Source of the DNA: Legionella_C sp048541585
GTDB lineage: Bacteria > Pseudomonadota > Gammaproteobacteria > Legionellales > Legionellaceae
Length of the DNA stretch: 64,000 nucleotides
Assembly (NCBI RefSeq): GCF_048541585.1
Contig: NZ_CP183303.1
Coordinates: 1,240,001-1,304,000 of the forward strand
Direction of reading: 5' to 3'
This document shows positions 18,401 through 25,543 of this stretch, piece after piece; the stretch's first letter is position 1; the number at the start of each line of letters is the position of its first letter. The notes beneath the pieces are model-generated. The model ran no database searches. It saw only the letters and a list, made by a program, of their open reading frames with translations, and had not been told where the DNA came from. The position numbers were made by a program, and so were the translations under genes.

Positions 18401-19373
18401 GATTGCTGAAATTTTACAGGGGAATATGACCCTTCAAACTAAGGAGAGAATAGAAGAGGTACACAGCCGTACTGAAAAACCAGGACCCTCAGTAGAGAAA
18501 ACAGTAAATTCAAAAGCCGAGCTTATTTTTACTAAGATGAAAGCATTAAATAAACCAAAACGTACTACAGTTTCTCCTCAGGAGATAGCTAAAGCTCTTA
18601 AGGATTCAATTAAATTTAATCCACTCCAACCTCGACTGGAAAACGCCGACGTACTCTATAATTTAGAGGCTAATGGTAAAAAAGTATTTACTAAAGAAGG
18701 TATTAAAAAAGCGCTAGGGAATGATAACTTAGCAAGTTTAAATCAATTCGAAGCTAAAATATGGGAAGCTATAGGAAAAATTAAAAGAGGCAATCGTATT
18801 AGTAAAGACATTTTACTTGGCAGTTTATATAAGATAGCTAACCAACGTGACAATGAAAATTTTACTAAAGATTTTAACGAAGAAATATGGGAGCATATTA
18901 AAATCTTTGCAACAGCAATTGGTAAACCAATGGCAGTTGTTGATCAGTTTGAGCAAAAAGCGTTTTTAGCAGCGCCAACTATTGATACTTTATATACCGA
19001 AAAAGTATTTAATAAAGAGAATTTAGCGCTTATTACTAAAAAGGATAACCTTAGTCAGCTTGAAAGCCTATTAGCGGATAAGATAAATTTTATTAATTTA
19101 AATAAACCTGTATTTCGAGATGAACTATGGAATCAGGCTCAGCAGTTTTTAATGATTGAATCTACTGCTGATAAAGAAAAAGCCTTTAATGAGCATATTT
19201 GGGAACCTATTAGAGCTTACACTTTAAAGAAATACGGACACACTGACTTAGCTCAAGAAAAGGATCTTGAAAAAGAAACAAGGCGTAAAGCTTGCGGTAA
19301 TAAATTTTTTAGTCAAAAGCCAAGGCAAGAGGAAAACAATAAGCCGCCCCAAATTGTTACAAGTATGCCGTAA
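12429..19373 (+). CDS. Giant effector-like protein with poly-proline tract
   Basis: 2,314-2,315 residues from MPKGTAAATINLDL; TTGGAG precedes this ATG, so the start 10 codons upstream is rejected. There is no signal peptide and no membrane segment. Residues 1 to about 1,100 are alpha-helical and repetitive. A Ser/Thr-rich linker (about 1,110-1,180) and a Lys/Ala/Pro linker (about 1,260-1,290) separate further helical blocks. A proline tract, PPPPPPPGPPPPPPP, at about 1,720-1,737 resembles FH1 or WASP-type profilin/SH3 ligands. The C-terminal 250 residues hold two diverged copies of a unit of about 100 residues (FNEEIWEHIK and FNEHIWEPIR mark equivalent points). The polar tail (..RQEENNKPPQ..) and the PmrA-like promoter suggest a Dot/Icm substrate. 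The function is unknown. Confidence 0.75.
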   Translation: MPKGTAAATINLDLLKRDKELQQNISTANTFEDLPKSVKQQLQTKEAFENFLSHYPQLGQKINIEILVNQAIKLESIEVAVLLITKNYFDKLKKDSEQFKKLLLAFQDNLQWLHTVSSQLSLSKLIQISGLDREDDFITAIKEFKAKTKDNVIPIRQGTIINNLFKEDNKPWAKANLAYFIENPKPCSAYLQTTHLNDMFKLADIQQVLALCWALVKTRIKLLKIYLTTSERNEGELKDKIKTSLTTKSSKQATDFITYEPSVMGELFKSALEPNRIDLATFKTYLLLSHKPRQIIKAYGDLIVKADPPQVVVDIKQLKKLNQVVDRLRQNNSIADFATNFHLLTKFKINLLKQALEQPEVQQDVITKLTGDKEHKEWVIMHLKENPSLVKALCKNNANNFLQLLPLTDDPGELLRKVAGKIDSKDRARIIFQSVIQIGRYTKEHPEYQAEFDKMLEEKFWLNFGYRSVRSIAIAFLTDELRSSNRAWVGKDGTKDDLKFLIKNKNLHQLFNLTEQQCQQLAKDEVIEQKAHKALAEHYYGKLNLGSKKPQDAQAIRDKSIHYVLKEIDPEFREVALNEAIYGVRAENQHDQTKKLISLARADLFQRPLAVLQDLSKADVECFYTYFNSQIKKINTIDELDILAARFNGEVKGKNLAWPISERRQELIQNELRKEAEKSLSNSANKFYNYAKHHTIEALLILGLGITNEEVIKRVAYGAITHNDLEFIKARNDFKSILLDLMEEKDFQRNADVQIAQVLLDNVGDNVLIIDVITKLDPSVPHPVIDQYLKDSPVLMLACLQLKGEWNIEHINSMLAWFDKNNLTHAKAEAKRLLFTQGPLLTLMQSAQSNSALRDDLLVSNNLRRFTQEKLTDEETKVFLAWYRKVEVSKAFKPLLTDILVLNQESQEFINELIGQLSDGARLKLLKDPRIDSTFIGQNPSLLLFKKPHYSLEKELINDSNLLSKVVHIFPQLPKDIKLFTKEQIDLFLKVLNQEELLNGLQVETRAAFDEALLPLLSEPALQKALLENENKAAAIAIVTSKNEQLREAFWLAAKTSPKLVGQVIEAILDNASEINKHQEVIKSYFDKFSSDKVASSVKNTSAIQNILKPIQKSTVEPVRLPSSTTTKSKNDKPTLATTTTNSLDESSSLESDEKNSSLEVELKGDTNPGAVKTRPRSESQPSQSTALTKINIEVNDIHYVEDIYKLLLDYRNVDKITLAKYFEVLRTAKPELFEAALKQHYLADYTISSLLKDINDELPKTVAKSVSTIAAPQKKAQAKKKVEKAPKPKLQDENYSKYQKIVIEIKEKSEKEILKIKKSIFNSEQSISETTKKIKKIFKNLNDEANSNVKDTASSFTFKKSTVLAAYQAIKYQYRLLEDLQKNSSLPNLKQDNTLESCLTKVAEQYNLGSKEKLNNGLRSVLHQANIYLENSQHHLAAHYYHEVIKACKEDEDISLQIRFDATKALISLLIKEPDIQVSPEAPTHQHIKNLFQSFIGNCDFTSNFIKPKILALPPEWLASSEIYEVIENNLNLDNPNLELVEWIEKHAKVTHTDKILNQNFDTLKKMLELKVFVNRHQDSDTTTYEQSELLKEIYHRDPELLFNEKFNFNLEVVLATTGEGLEILFFYLRNRTLAANLLEQAGENIQALYELGKQNELVKFVLTSCYPHVISMIDQEVFTHTIVITRNDDTSSTTNAQKQNDVNSSIFNTEVSTDEPLAPPPPPPPGPPPPPPPSNLTGGLKLPSKTHPVSEYSSDKPTNNTGSTSNTIISQKDIAKVKLKSVTSNQDEKNRVKGPATQLSLAEQLEAKAIKQKNLVWQEMTQDGSKELSTCGQAILNSLKVPVNAVQDVPADAKEAFYQTYVGIKSRRLDDINVELVFKELRLNQNLKAYLVESEEKLTELAKQIAEVAKAKKSLEMKETSTSKPVSNHIPSSSANVAIKEILTGLGAFLGHTDQAVIAEPLLIELYKDYSKPQETPLSVEKEADFIKRIAEILQGNMTLQTKERIEEVHSRTEKPGPSVEKTVNSKAELIFTKMKALNKPKRTTVSPQEIAKALKDSIKFNPLQPRLENADVLYNLEANGKKVFTKEGIKKALGNDNLASLNQFEAKIWEAIGKIKRGNRISKDILLGSLYKIANQRDNENFTKDFNEEIWEHIKIFATAIGKPMAVVDQFEQKAFLAAPTIDTLYTEKVFNKENLALITKKDNLSQLESLLADKINFINLNKPVFRDELWNQAQQFLMIESTADKEKAFNEHIWEPIRAYTLKKYGHTDLAQEKDLEKETRRKACGNKFFSQKPRQEENNKPPQIVTSMP

Positions 19374-19382
19374 TAAGCTAAG

Positions 19383-19422
19383 CAAGGTTGAGCAATTGAG
19401 CACCTCAACCTTGTTATTTTTC
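19383..19422 (+). terminator. Rho-independent terminator of the giant gene
   Basis: Perfect 10-bp stem CAAGGTTGAG / CTCAACCTTG with an 11-base loop, followed by TTATTTTTCT, starting 10 bases after the stop codon. Confidence 0.85.
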
Positions 19423-19460
19423 TCTAAGATTTATCACAGACCCTACTATACATATTGATG

Positions 19461-19586
19461 GTAGGTGCCTCAAGCCTGCACTCAGGCTACCTTAACGAGT
19501 AAACAGTATTATATAGGTGATGTCTTGAAGATCACTGCTTTAATCGAGGCGTAGGTTGGGCTAAGCATAGCACAGCGCAATACTAG
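19461..19586. repeat. Partial repeat A and repeat B half-element
   Basis: GTAGGTGCCTCAAGCCTGCA followed by CTCAGGCTAC (19461-19491) is a diverged repeat A. GTAGGTTGGGCTAAGCATAG (from 19551) is a repeat B half. These fill most of the gap between the terminator and the endonuclease gene. Confidence 0.55.
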
Positions 19587-19666
19587 AGCAATCATAATTG
19601 TGTTTACTTAGCTGCATAATTACAAAGTACTGCTACACTAAAATTTAAAATAGTTAAAATACTGCT

Positions 19667-20473
19667 ATGACATTATTGCGAAAAATATGTAGCATTATAT
19701 GTCTTTTACTCATTTCAGCTACCGTTGTCGGTCAGCTTATAAAAAACTTTGGACAAGCGAAAAGGACTGCCCGAGTACTTTTTGCATTTCATCGGGAAAC
19801 ACTCTATTGTCACTGCCGCTTTGACGCGCGCCTGCAAGTTGATTTAAAAAGTTGCAATATGCAATCAGCAGCTACGTTGAAGCGAGCACACCGGGTTGAG
19901 TGGGAACATATGATGCCTGCCGAGAATTTTGGTAATCAGTTTGCTTGCTGGCGTGAACTACTTTGTCAGAAGCAAAACGGTAAGCTATATAGAGGACGCG
20001 CTTGCTGCGAGCGTATTGATCCTAAGTTTAGGCAAGCTGAAGCTGAGCTTTATAATCTATGGCCTGCAGTAGGCCTAGTCAATCAAGCTCGCTCAAATTA
20101 TCGCTATGGTATGTTAGATACTCATACAACGTTTTATGGGTGTCCTATTACAATTGATTCTGCTACTAGGCGCGTAGAGCCAGCCGACTATGCTAAAGGA
20201 ACTGTAGCAAGAGCAAATTTATTTATGTCTTATAAATACAATATTCGGTTAAGTGATGCACAACGTCAATTATTTTTAACTTGGAATAAACAATTCCCAC
20301 CTAATGATATAGAGATACAATGGGCTAAAGCAGTTGCAAAAATAGAAGGCTATGAAAATCCTTATATCTTCAATAGAGAAGAAGATGAGTATTTAGATTT
20401 AATTAATGAAATCCCAACATTCATTAAATCACATACTAATTTGTTGAACATAATACCGGTTTTATTTAAGTAA
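19667..20473 (+). CDS. Endonuclease I family nuclease (EndA/Dns-like)
   Basis: A 268-residue protein with an N-terminal hydrophobic export segment (residues 6-24). The catalytic segment VEWEHMMPAENFG matches the E-W-E-H-x-x-P-x-x-x-F/W-G signature of endonuclease I, with the His as general base. EAELYNLWPAVGLVNQARSN supplies the Asn that binds Mg2+. Several cysteines (HCRF, KSCNM, RACCER, YGCP) suggest disulphides, in keeping with a periplasmic or secreted enzyme. It cuts double-stranded DNA at random. With the S1/P1 nuclease nearby, the strain has at least two exported nucleases in 11 kb. Confidence 0.9.
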   Translation: MTLLRKICSIICLLLISATVVGQLIKNFGQAKRTARVLFAFHRETLYCHCRFDARLQVDLKSCNMQSAATLKRAHRVEWEHMMPAENFGNQFACWRELLCQKQNGKLYRGRACCERIDPKFRQAEAELYNLWPAVGLVNQARSNYRYGMLDTHTTFYGCPITIDSATRRVEPADYAKGTVARANLFMSYKYNIRLSDAQRQLFLTWNKQFPPNDIEIQWAKAVAKIEGYENPYIFNREEDEYLDLINEIPTFIKSHTNLLNIIPVLFK

Positions 20474-20622
20474 TATTTTCTATTGTATGTTCGTAATTAA
20501 TTTTACTTAAATTTTTTAAATTAAATAGAGTTATCAAAAGATTTGGCTCGGTAAATGAGTGTAATTGAAGTTTATAAAAACTTCGTAAAATTTCATTATG
20601 ATTTACAAATGCCTCATTACTT

Positions 20623-20766
20623 TTAAAAAGAGAAAGCTAAGCTTGAACTAGTTTTCGTAGATTTAAATAACCCAGTCATTTGATTGCCATAAAGACCTTC
20701 TACGCCACCCAATATTGGTAGCACTTTAAGATAGGATCAGTGATATTTGATAGATTCTGTAGTCAT
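20623..20766 (-). pseudogene. Small broken ORF with a conserved-looking C-terminus
   Basis: Read on the minus strand, ATG 20766 gives MTTESIKYH, an in-frame TGA, then SYLKVLPILGGVEGLYGNQM and a further 18 residues to TAA at 20623. The second part looks like real protein sequence (Gly-rich turn, hydrophobic alternation), so a gene with one nonsense mutation or the tail of a lost gene is possible. The rest of the gap 20474-20980 shows only the hairpin at 20881. Confidence 0.3.
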
Positions 20767-20880
20767 CCTTTTAACGGGAAAGGGGGGTAATTGGGGTTTT
20801 TTATTTTAGTTTATTTGGTGCATTAGAACAGAAAGTTTTCGCAGTTAAGTTATTATAAGAATAAATTAATTTGAGCTTTG

Positions 20881-20910
20881 GCGTCAGTGCAGCTAAAACT
20901 GCACTGACGC
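20881..20910. terminator. Perfect 12-bp hairpin
   Basis: GCGTCAGTGCAG / CTGCACTGACGC with the 6-base loop CTAAAA. It lies 71 bases beyond the stop of the minus-strand gene at 20982 and 400 bases after endonuclease I, where the two transcripts converge. There is no strong T-run on either strand. It is probably a bidirectional terminator or a processing or stability hairpin. Confidence 0.6.
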
Positions 20911-20981
20911 AATACAAATAATAAATTTTTAGATTCTAATTAATTTATTTGTATAAGTTAAAATCTTATAGTCTGCCTAAA

Positions 20982-22163
20982 TTAGGTATGTAGTAATAAG
21001 TTCGCCATTGCTTGTTGAATAGGCTCATCTACTAAATCCAAATCTTTTTTTGTAACAGCTGGAATATTTTTCGTACTAAAAAATAGTTGAATATTGTTAG
21101 CGAATAAATGGTTTGGTAAGTAAGGCTTTACTTCTTTATCATGGCAATAAGGCTTTTTCCCTTTTACAGCTTCTTCATTAATTAATGCTCCTGCAACGGC
21201 TTGACCAACTTTAAGAGCGGCCGCACAGGCGTCAGGGCCTTTAACTTCCGCCTCAAGTATATAAGGCTTACAATGAATGGATGATTCAGAGATTTGCTCT
21301 TTGTTAGCTTTAAGCAAAGTCTGTTTGATAGCTTCTGGAAGAATAATTTTAAAATGATTTTCAATTCCGCTAAATTTATCGCATAAGGCAAATAATCTTT
21401 CAAAATAGTTAACCAGGTCTTTTTGCCCTGGATGAATGCCAAAGCGAACTTGCATATGTGGATGTTCACCACTTTGTAATTCGTTTAAAAGCGCTTCAAC
21501 AAATGCCATATCAACATCGATAGGTTGTGAAGTACCGGAAATAAAGAGCAAGTCATCTGTCTCATTTAAAAGTAACTTTTGTCTTGTAGTCTGAATATCA
21601 GTAGGTGCACTTGCTGTTATGGCACGATCAATACTTAAATGGCCAATTTCAGCAACATTTGCATTAGCATTTATAGCTAAGATATCTGCGCTTGCTGTTT
21701 TTAAAGGGGTGGCAAATTGACAATTGGGTAAAGTTGCTAAAGTATTAATATACTTATCCCAAAATGCATGGTTTTTGGGCTTAAACATATATTCATAAGC
21801 AATAGTGCAAGGGATAGAAGGTGAAATAACCTCAACTAGTTGATAAGCACTTTCTTCATCAATAGCAGAAGGAACACCAACATAACAGCTAGTAACGTTT
21901 TTAGTTGCTACAAACTCGTTGACCTTGATAAGTTCGTCTTGGTTTAAACGATTATTATAAATACCGGGCTTTTCAATTATTGTATCAAGGCTAGCTAGAT
22001 GTAATTTGTCTTTAAACGTTAAATCTTTGATTCGATCTTTAGCTACTAAGGTTAATGGTATTACATACAATTCATCACTAAAACCTGTATTTTGTAAGTA
22101 CTCAATTGTTTTTTTAGCTAAATCACTATCACCAAGACTGCTTATAAAAAATGCTAAGGCCAT
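20982..22163 (-). CDS. Hypothetical protein, about 393 residues, Rossmann/GT-B-like in pattern
   Basis: Start MALAFFISSLGDSDLAKKTI is preferred because GAGAG lies upstream; a longer frame adds 17 residues. The N-terminus looks like an alternating strand-helix fold (ALAFFISSLGDSDLAKKTIEYL). A second segment, DDLLFISGTSQPIDVDMAFV followed by a helix and MQVRFGIHPGQKD, resembles the second Rossmann half of GT-B glycosyltransferases or related sugar enzymes. No signal peptide or membrane helix is present. A nucleotide-sugar transferase effector is conceivable but unproven. It is a single gene between endonuclease I and a membrane protein, and I do not recognise a named family. Confidence 0.5.
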   Translation of the reverse strand: MALAFFISSLGDSDLAKKTIEYLQNTGFSDELYVIPLTLVAKDRIKDLTFKDKLHLASLDTIIEKPGIYNNRLNQDELIKVNEFVATKNVTSCYVGVPSAIDEESAYQLVEVISPSIPCTIAYEYMFKPKNHAFWDKYINTLATLPNCQFATPLKTASADILAINANANVAEIGHLSIDRAITASAPTDIQTTRQKLLLNETDDLLFISGTSQPIDVDMAFVEALLNELQSGEHPHMQVRFGIHPGQKDLVNYFERLFALCDKFSGIENHFKIILPEAIKQTLLKANKEQISESSIHCKPYILEAEVKGPDACAAALKVGQAVAGALINEEAVKGKKPYCHDKEVKPYLPNHLFANNIQLFFSTKNIPAVTKKDLDLVDEPIQQAMANLLLHT

Positions 22164-22422
22164 ATAGATACTCTCTATTTTAAATTGCTTATCGACGTTG
22201 CTTAAAGTAAACATATAACACTAGATAATAATTAGGCATAGGCTAGTGAAATACATTTTACGGCTAAATAAAATCGGCTGAATTCTATATTAAATGAGTT
22301 TATAGGGCAAATTTTATATAAATTGGAAATTTTTTATCTTTTGGAATAGCTTAGGATCTTTCTAGTCAATTAGAAAATAAAGAATATTTTTTAAGTAAAA
22401 CAAATTTAACTTTAGCAAGGTA

Positions 22423-22520
22423 TAGGTTGGGCTAAGCTAAAGCGCAGCCCAACAAATCATCAATGTGTTACGCTCTTTATAACGTAAAATGTTGGGCTGC
22501 ACTTTGTTTAGCCCAACCTA
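22423..22520. repeat. Repeat B, complete copy
   Basis: TAGGTTGGGCTAAGCTAAAG followed by CGCAGCCCAACA (22423-22454), and TGTTGGGCTGCACTTTGTTT followed by AGCCCAACCTA (22490-22520). Each half is itself a stem (GTTGGGCT / AGCCCAAC) and the two halves are inverted. It fills the centre of the gap 22215-22577; the rest of that gap is AT-rich without genes. Confidence 0.8.
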
Positions 22521-22577
22521 CTTTTGCTATTTGATGGTTCTATTAGCCCTAATCGAGATGAAATGAAATTTAACCCG

Positions 22578-23186
22578 TTATAAATTAACCACATTCTGCA
22601 TGGCTGATACTTCTTCCTGAACCTGTACGTTATTTGCCTCAGGAAATAACTGAGTAGTGTGTAATGGAGGCAAAGGCTCTGCCTGATGGCTAGCTAAATT
22701 TTGCCCATTGCTTAAATTCTCTCTTATTATCACATAAGATTTATTCTCTGCTATTTCTTCAACGTGATTAATTGGGACAACTTTATCTTTATGATGGCGA
22801 TTATGATGGCGATGTTTAATGGCTTTATAACTATTATATGGAATACTAGCAACATCAATTACCGGACTAACAGCACCTACCCCAGTTACTACTACGCCAC
22901 CAACCACTAATCCACCTCCTACAGCAGCCACAGTTCCACCTTTGCCAAATAGAATTTTACTTACAAGACCTGCAGGCAGTGCGATTAAACCCACTACTGT
23001 CAAGCCTATACCAACCGGAATAAGTACTAGAGGATCAACCACCATAGCAACAGGCGTTAATGCTAGTTTTTCAGCATGAGTCAACTTATTTTCCTGCTTT
23101 ATTTGCTTAGTCTTTTCTCTATCAAAAGAAAACTCTGCTTTTAATTGTTTACCATATTTTTTCATACCACTTGAAAATTTACCCAT
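22578..23186 (-). CDS. Glycine-rich membrane-inserting protein with His-rich segment
   Basis: About 202 residues from MGKFSSGMKKYG. An ATG four codons upstream overlaps the GGAG ribosome site and is less likely. A basic amphipathic N-terminus (1-45) precedes two hydrophobic hairpins, VVDPLVLIPVGIGLTVVGLI and a Gly/Val-rich GGTVAAVGGGLVVGGVVVTG (about 50-120). Then comes a His/Lys cluster, KHRHHNRHHKDK, and a polar tail. There is no signal peptide. This is typical of effector proteins that insert in host membranes, but a bacterial membrane role is equally open. I do not recognise the family. Confidence 0.5.
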   Translation of the reverse strand: MGKFSSGMKKYGKQLKAEFSFDREKTKQIKQENKLTHAEKLALTPVAMVVDPLVLIPVGIGLTVVGLIALPAGLVSKILFGKGGTVAAVGGGLVVGGVVVTGVGAVSPVIDVASIPYNSYKAIKHRHHNRHHKDKVVPINHVEEIAENKSYVIIRENLSNGQNLASHQAEPLPPLHTTQLFPEANNVQVQEEVSAMQNVVNL

Positions 23187-23645
23187 CCTGTTCTCCATTG
23201 TTTTAGGTTACATTAATAAATAAACAATTTATTATTTTGTTTTCAAAATTTAGAGTGCTTAAAATAGCTGACTTGGATTAATTTCTTAATTAAAGATCAT
23301 GCAAAACTTACAAATTATTGTAGATAATAGGAGTGAATTATCTGAAATTACTTAAAATTAATCCATTCTGAAGCCGTTATAAATCAATGGTTTAAATTAT
23401 ATAGCTTACATAAGATATTACAATATCAATCAAGTACTAATCTTAAATTACACTTTAATTTCTTACTTATTAAATACCCTGAAACAGTGATGTTTAGCAA
23501 GTTGCCATAAAAAATCATTATTACAATAAATAAGGTCAAGTAACTTAGCTTAACAATCTGAGAAAACTATCGGAACTAATTTATCTGAAATTTTTGTCCT
23601 AAATAAATATCGCTTAAAGGTATTTAGAAAGCTTATTTATAATCC
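23187..23645. other. AT-rich intergenic region without recognisable genes
   Basis: About 460 bases between divergent genes. No repeat family member, RNA structure or supported reading frame was seen. Promoters for both flanking genes must lie here or just to the right. Confidence 0.6.
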
Positions 23646-23678
23646 CTTAATAAAAGCTTAGTTTTTATTAACTATAAT
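23646..23678 (+). promoter_or_regulatory. PmrA-box-like promoter of the YopJ-like gene
   Basis: CTTAATAAA at 23646 and CTTAGTTTT at 23657 are 11 bases apart, and TATAAT at 23673 is 16 bases from the second half-site. This is the same geometry as the promoter at 12364. Confidence 0.55.
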
Positions 23679-23708
23679 AGTAAATTAAGGGATAAGAAAT
23701 AAGTTATT

Positions 23709-24599
23709 ATGCCAACACCACTTCAAGAAAGATTATTAATAGAATTAACTAAACTTAAAGCGTCACCATCTGATACTGGTTTAGATAAAGATGGGATAAA
23801 TATTATTTTACATGAATATAATATAGCAAATCCTACCAAATGTCCGATTCGCCTTATAGATAGAAAATATATTATTGATGAAATTGAGCAAGAAGTATCA
23901 AAAAAGCCTGTAATTGCTAGAAATCAGCAATTTATCGTAAAAATTGCTGAGCATTATTGCGTGGTCGATCTTGATATCAATGAGCAAGGTGAATTTCTTT
24001 CTCTAGTTTTAGATGCTGCTAATGATTTAAGGTTTTTAGATTTAGTTGAGGAGATTTCACAGTTAGCAACGCTTCAAAAGCTCTATTTGGTAACCGGATT
24101 AACCAGCAAGCATAATATACATAAAGACAGTGTAAGCTGTCCTATCTTTGCACTTTCTCATGCGTTTGCTTTAAACAAAAAGTCACTCTATAGGCACCTT
24201 GAAAAAAAAGAAGTTACGAAAACTAAATTTAATGAGCATGCATTGGATGTTAAATGGCATCACATGCCACCAGAAATTATCGTAAATTGTCAATCTAGTA
24301 CGCTTTGGGAAAAATACAAACAAGATTGTTCAAAGGCTTTCAGACTACCCAATGATTATTTCGAAGAATATGATAATTTTCGCAAAGATATGCAAATAAG
24401 GTCAGCTGAGATCGATAAAGAAGCGGCTACTATGTTTCAAAGTAATATTATTCCGGCAGTGTTTGAGGCAATGGCTGAGAAAGCTAAACAATTTGTTTTA
24501 AATCACCAAGATAGTGAATTGGAAAAAATTATTAATCCTATGCTGTTAAGTCCTATTCAAGAAATAGAAGATAGGTCATCTTGGAAAAAAGATATTTAG
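23709..24599 (+). CDS. YopJ-like (clan CE, C55-type) effector
   Basis: A 296-residue protein with an ordered clan CE triad. AEHYCVVDLDI carries His82, followed after a strand (EFLSLVLDAAND) by an acidic Asp102. KDSVSCPIFALSHAFAL carries Cys144, matching the S-x-x-x-C-G-I-F-x-L region around the YopJ nucleophile. Family members are type III effectors that acetylate Ser/Thr of host kinases using host inositol hexakisphosphate, or act as SUMO/ubiquitin proteases. A polar helical tail follows. The PmrA-like promoter and lack of signal peptide fit a Dot/Icm substrate. The call rests on the spacing and context of the triad. Confidence 0.6.
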   Translation: MPTPLQERLLIELTKLKASPSDTGLDKDGINIILHEYNIANPTKCPIRLIDRKYIIDEIEQEVSKKPVIARNQQFIVKIAEHYCVVDLDINEQGEFLSLVLDAANDLRFLDLVEEISQLATLQKLYLVTGLTSKHNIHKDSVSCPIFALSHAFALNKKSLYRHLEKKEVTKTKFNEHALDVKWHHMPPEIIVNCQSSTLWEKYKQDCSKAFRLPNDYFEEYDNFRKDMQIRSAEIDKEAATMFQSNIIPAVFEAMAEKAKQFVLNHQDSELEKIINPMLLSPIQEIEDRSSWKKDI

Positions 24600-24688
24600 T
24601 ATTACACAGTGATGTTAAATAAAAATAATTACTTGTTGAAATGATAAGTTAATAAATAAAACCTTAATTAAATATAGAGTTATTACTT

Positions 24689-25213
24689 ATGAAAACTACA
24701 GCTAAGACTGCTAATCGTGGCATATACTCTTATGATAACCCACTTTATATTAAGAGCTTTGGTCTAGCCTGTGACAAAATTTATGAGGTTGATTTTAATC
24801 GTTTAGAAAAAAATGCAAAACTTGCTTTAAGTTTAGATGATGAATATATGGCTATTTTACAAGCTGGGAAAGCCGCCATTGAATATGGCGTTGCAGGCTT
24901 GATTCTTTACATCAACATTTATATAAAAATTTTAGAAAAATCATTTAATTTTGGCGAAATGGTGGAACAAGAAGTAATAACCCTACTAGGTTATGTAAAG
25001 TTTGCAAGGCAAATGATTATTAAAAAAGAAACTAAAGCTTTAAAATCTTTGGAAATTATCTATGGTGAGGATAATTATACGTCCATTGATTATTGGACAG
25101 AAAAGGAAAGCCAGCTAATGAAATTCATAAATAAAAAATATGTGGATTTTGTAAATGCAGAGTCAGATAAAATAGCGGATATACTGCTTCAAAAAAGTTA
25201 TGTTATGCATTAA
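24689..25213 (+). CDS. Hypothetical protein, 174 residues
   Basis: An all-helical, soluble protein. A hydrophobic helix pair in the centre (AAIEYGVAGLILYINIYIKI, residues 66-85) might be a buried core or a weak membrane segment. It follows the YopJ-like gene by 89 bases on the same strand and may be co-transcribed as a partner or second effector. There are no known motifs. TAGAG lies upstream of the ATG at moderate distance. Confidence 0.55.
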   Translation: MKTTAKTANRGIYSYDNPLYIKSFGLACDKIYEVDFNRLEKNAKLALSLDDEYMAILQAGKAAIEYGVAGLILYINIYIKILEKSFNFGEMVEQEVITLLGYVKFARQMIIKKETKALKSLEIIYGEDNYTSIDYWTEKESQLMKFINKKYVDFVNAESDKIADILLQKSYVMH

Positions 25214-25398
25214 TTGCATTAGTATGAATGTAATCTGACATACGACTTGAAAAGAACGAGTTTTAAGTTTAGATAGAAGTGCGAACTTCAAATCAAAATA
25301 AAAGGAAACCTCTTATGATAAGTAGGGTAGAATGCAATGGAACTTGCAGTAAAGACTAATGCAACTGTCTTTACAGGCAGCATTGTACCATTAAGCGT

Positions 25399-25494
25399 AA
25401 GTTAGCCTAATTATAACCCAGCCTAACGAATCAGGATCGTATTGTACTTTTTATTACAAAAAATGTTGGGCTGCACTTTGTTTAGCCCAACCTA
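25399..25494. repeat. Repeat B, copy with one decayed half
   Basis: TGTTGGGCTGCACTTTGTTT followed by AGCCCAACCTA (25464-25494) is identical to the right half of the copy at 22423-22520. The left half (..TTAGCCTAATTATAACCCAG..) has decayed. The remaining bases of the gap 25214-25543 show nothing further. Confidence 0.75.
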
Positions 25495-25543
25495 CCTTGG
25501 CTTTAAACGCTCATACTCTTTTAAGCAGCACATGCAGTCACTT

